5,174 nucleotides of DNA from Bacteroides sp. (GTDB lineage: Bacteria > Bacteroidota > Bacteroidia > Bacteroidales > Bacteroidaceae): positions 16,298 through 21,471 of the forward strand of contig JAUMWZ010000008.1 of NCBI GenBank assembly GCA_030529405.1. Direction: 5' to 3'. Under the pieces are notes generated by a model. It searched no databases, was not told the origin of the DNA, and saw nothing but the letters and a program-made list of their open reading frames with translations. Shown piece after piece: positions 4,161 through 5,174 of the stretch. The translations under genes were made by a program, and so were the position numbers. The stretch's first letter is position 1; each line of letters begins with the position of its first letter.

Positions 4161-5174
4161 ATGGAAGATAATAGTTTTGACATACACAATACGCAACGCC
4201 TAAACACAAAGGAGAAAGAGTTTGAAAATGCGCTCAGACCGCTTTGTTTCTCAGACTTTAGTGGTCAGGACAAGGTGGTTGAAAATCTTTCAATCTTTGT
4301 TAAAGCTGCCAAGATGAGAGGCGAGGCGTTAGACCACGTACTTCTACATGGACCTCCGGGATTGGGAAAGACAACTCTGTCTAACATTATAGCTAATGAG
4401 CTTGGTGTGGGGTTTAAGATTACGTCTGGGCCTGTGCTTGATAAGCCAGGCGACTTAGCAGGACTTCTGACAAGTTTGGAGCCAAACGATGTGTTGTTTA
4501 TTGACGAAATACACCGCCTTTCGCCTGTAGTGGAGGAATATTTGTATTCGGCTATGGAGGATTATCGTATAGACATTATGATAGACAAAGGCCCATCGGC
4601 ACGTAGCATACAGATAGATTTGAACCCATTCACTCTTGTTGGGGCTACTACTCGTAGCGGATTGCTGACTGCTCCGTTAAGAGCCAGATTTGGCATAAAC
4701 CTTCACTTGGAATATTATGATGATGATGTGTTGAGCAATATCATACGCCGTTCGTCGTCGATATTAGATGTCCCGTGTTCAATCAGTGCTGCTGGAGAGA
4801 TTTCTTCACGTAGCCGTGGCACTCCACGTATAGCTAATGCACTTCTGAGGCGAGTAAGAGATTTTGCTCAAGTGAAGGGCAATGGCTCGATAGATAAAGA
4901 CATTGCCAAGTTTGCCCTAGAAGCGTTGAATATTGATAAGTATGGGCTTGACGAGATAGACAATAAGATTTTGTGTACTATAATAGATAAGTTTAAGGGC
5001 GGACCAGTAGGGATAACAACCATAGCCACTGCTTTGGGCGAAGACCCAGGAACTATTGAGGAGGTCTATGAGCCTTTCCTTATCAAAGAAGGTTTCTTGA
5101 AAAGAACTCCACGTGGTAGAGAAGCTACCGAAATGGCATACACACACTTGGGGCGGAAGCCTTACAGCGTGATG
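4161..5174 (+). CDS. ruvB: Holliday junction branch migration ATPase RuvB (3' end cut by window)
   Basis: RuvB is the hexameric AAA+ motor that, with RuvA, drives branch migration of Holliday junctions in recombination and repair. The frame is open for 338 codons to the last base, so only a few C-terminal residues should be missing (family length about 336-345). Visible in order: Walker A GPPGLGKT (64-71, Lys70), Walker B LFIDEIHR (112-119, Asp115-Glu116), sensor 1 VGATTR (160-165), the arginine-finger segment APLRARFG (171-178) with Arg174 at the same number as in E. coli, sensor 2 RGTPRIA (219-225), then the DNA-binding winged helix (GGPVGI from 280, TPRGR 316-320). The ATG at 4161 follows an in-frame TAG and lies about 20 nt after the predicted transcript start. 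ruvA and ruvC are not in the window. No SOS-type operator was recognised. Divergent from ybeY. Confidence 0.97.
   Translation, partial: MEDNSFDIHNTQRLNTKEKEFENALRPLCFSDFSGQDKVVENLSIFVKAAKMRGEALDHVLLHGPPGLGKTTLSNIIANELGVGFKITSGPVLDKPGDLAGLLTSLEPNDVLFIDEIHRLSPVVEEYLYSAMEDYRIDIMIDKGPSARSIQIDLNPFTLVGATTRSGLLTAPLRARFGINLHLEYYDDDVLSNIIRRSSSILDVPCSISAAGEISSRSRGTPRIANALLRRVRDFAQVKGNGSIDKDIAKFALEALNIDKYGLDEIDNKILCTIIDKFKGGPVGITTIATALGEDPGTIEEVYEPFLIKEGFLKRTPRGREATEMAYTHLGRKPYSVM

Overview
The window looks like chromosomal DNA of a low-GC member of the Bacteroidales (Bacteroidetes). The Apt, MnmG, YbeY and RuvB proteins resemble Bacteroides/Prevotella versions. The clearest promoters carry the Bacteroidetes -7 element TAnnTTTG, and no convincing Shine-Dalgarno sequence precedes the starts. 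The genus cannot be fixed from the sequence alone. No mobile element, CRISPR array, rRNA or tRNA was seen.

Layout, left to right. Positions 1-335 hold no gene: a T/G-rich spacer with a perfect 10-bp inverted repeat, a possible leftward promoter overlapped by a hairpin, and the terminator of apt. Then come apt (336-860, minus) and mnmG (930-2816, minus). Their 69-bp gap holds a near-perfect parS site, TGTTTCACGTGAAACG, at 899-914. A 548-bp T/G-rich spacer (2817-3364) contains the mnmG promoter candidates, an unexplained series of four or five 12-bp boxes spaced exactly 22 bp apart, and the ybeY terminator. ybeY (3365-3778, minus) follows, with a clear promoter and a stem-loop predicted at the 5' end of its mRNA. 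Finally ruvB (4161 to beyond the right edge, plus) is transcribed divergently from ybeY with its own promoter and a leader of about 20 nt.

All four genes are housekeeping: purine salvage (apt), wobble-uridine modification of tRNA (mnmG), rRNA maturation/RNA quality control (ybeY) and Holliday-junction branch migration (ruvB). mnmG and apt look like one transcript: no promoter was found between them and a hairpin follows apt directly. ybeY and ruvB look like separate units.

No new multi-gene system is visible. The points most worth checking are the parS site inside the mnmG-apt transcript, the 22-bp-phased array with a near-identical 15-mer in the ruvB leader, the changed catalytic/metal positions in YbeY, and the 5'-terminal hairpin of the ybeY mRNA.
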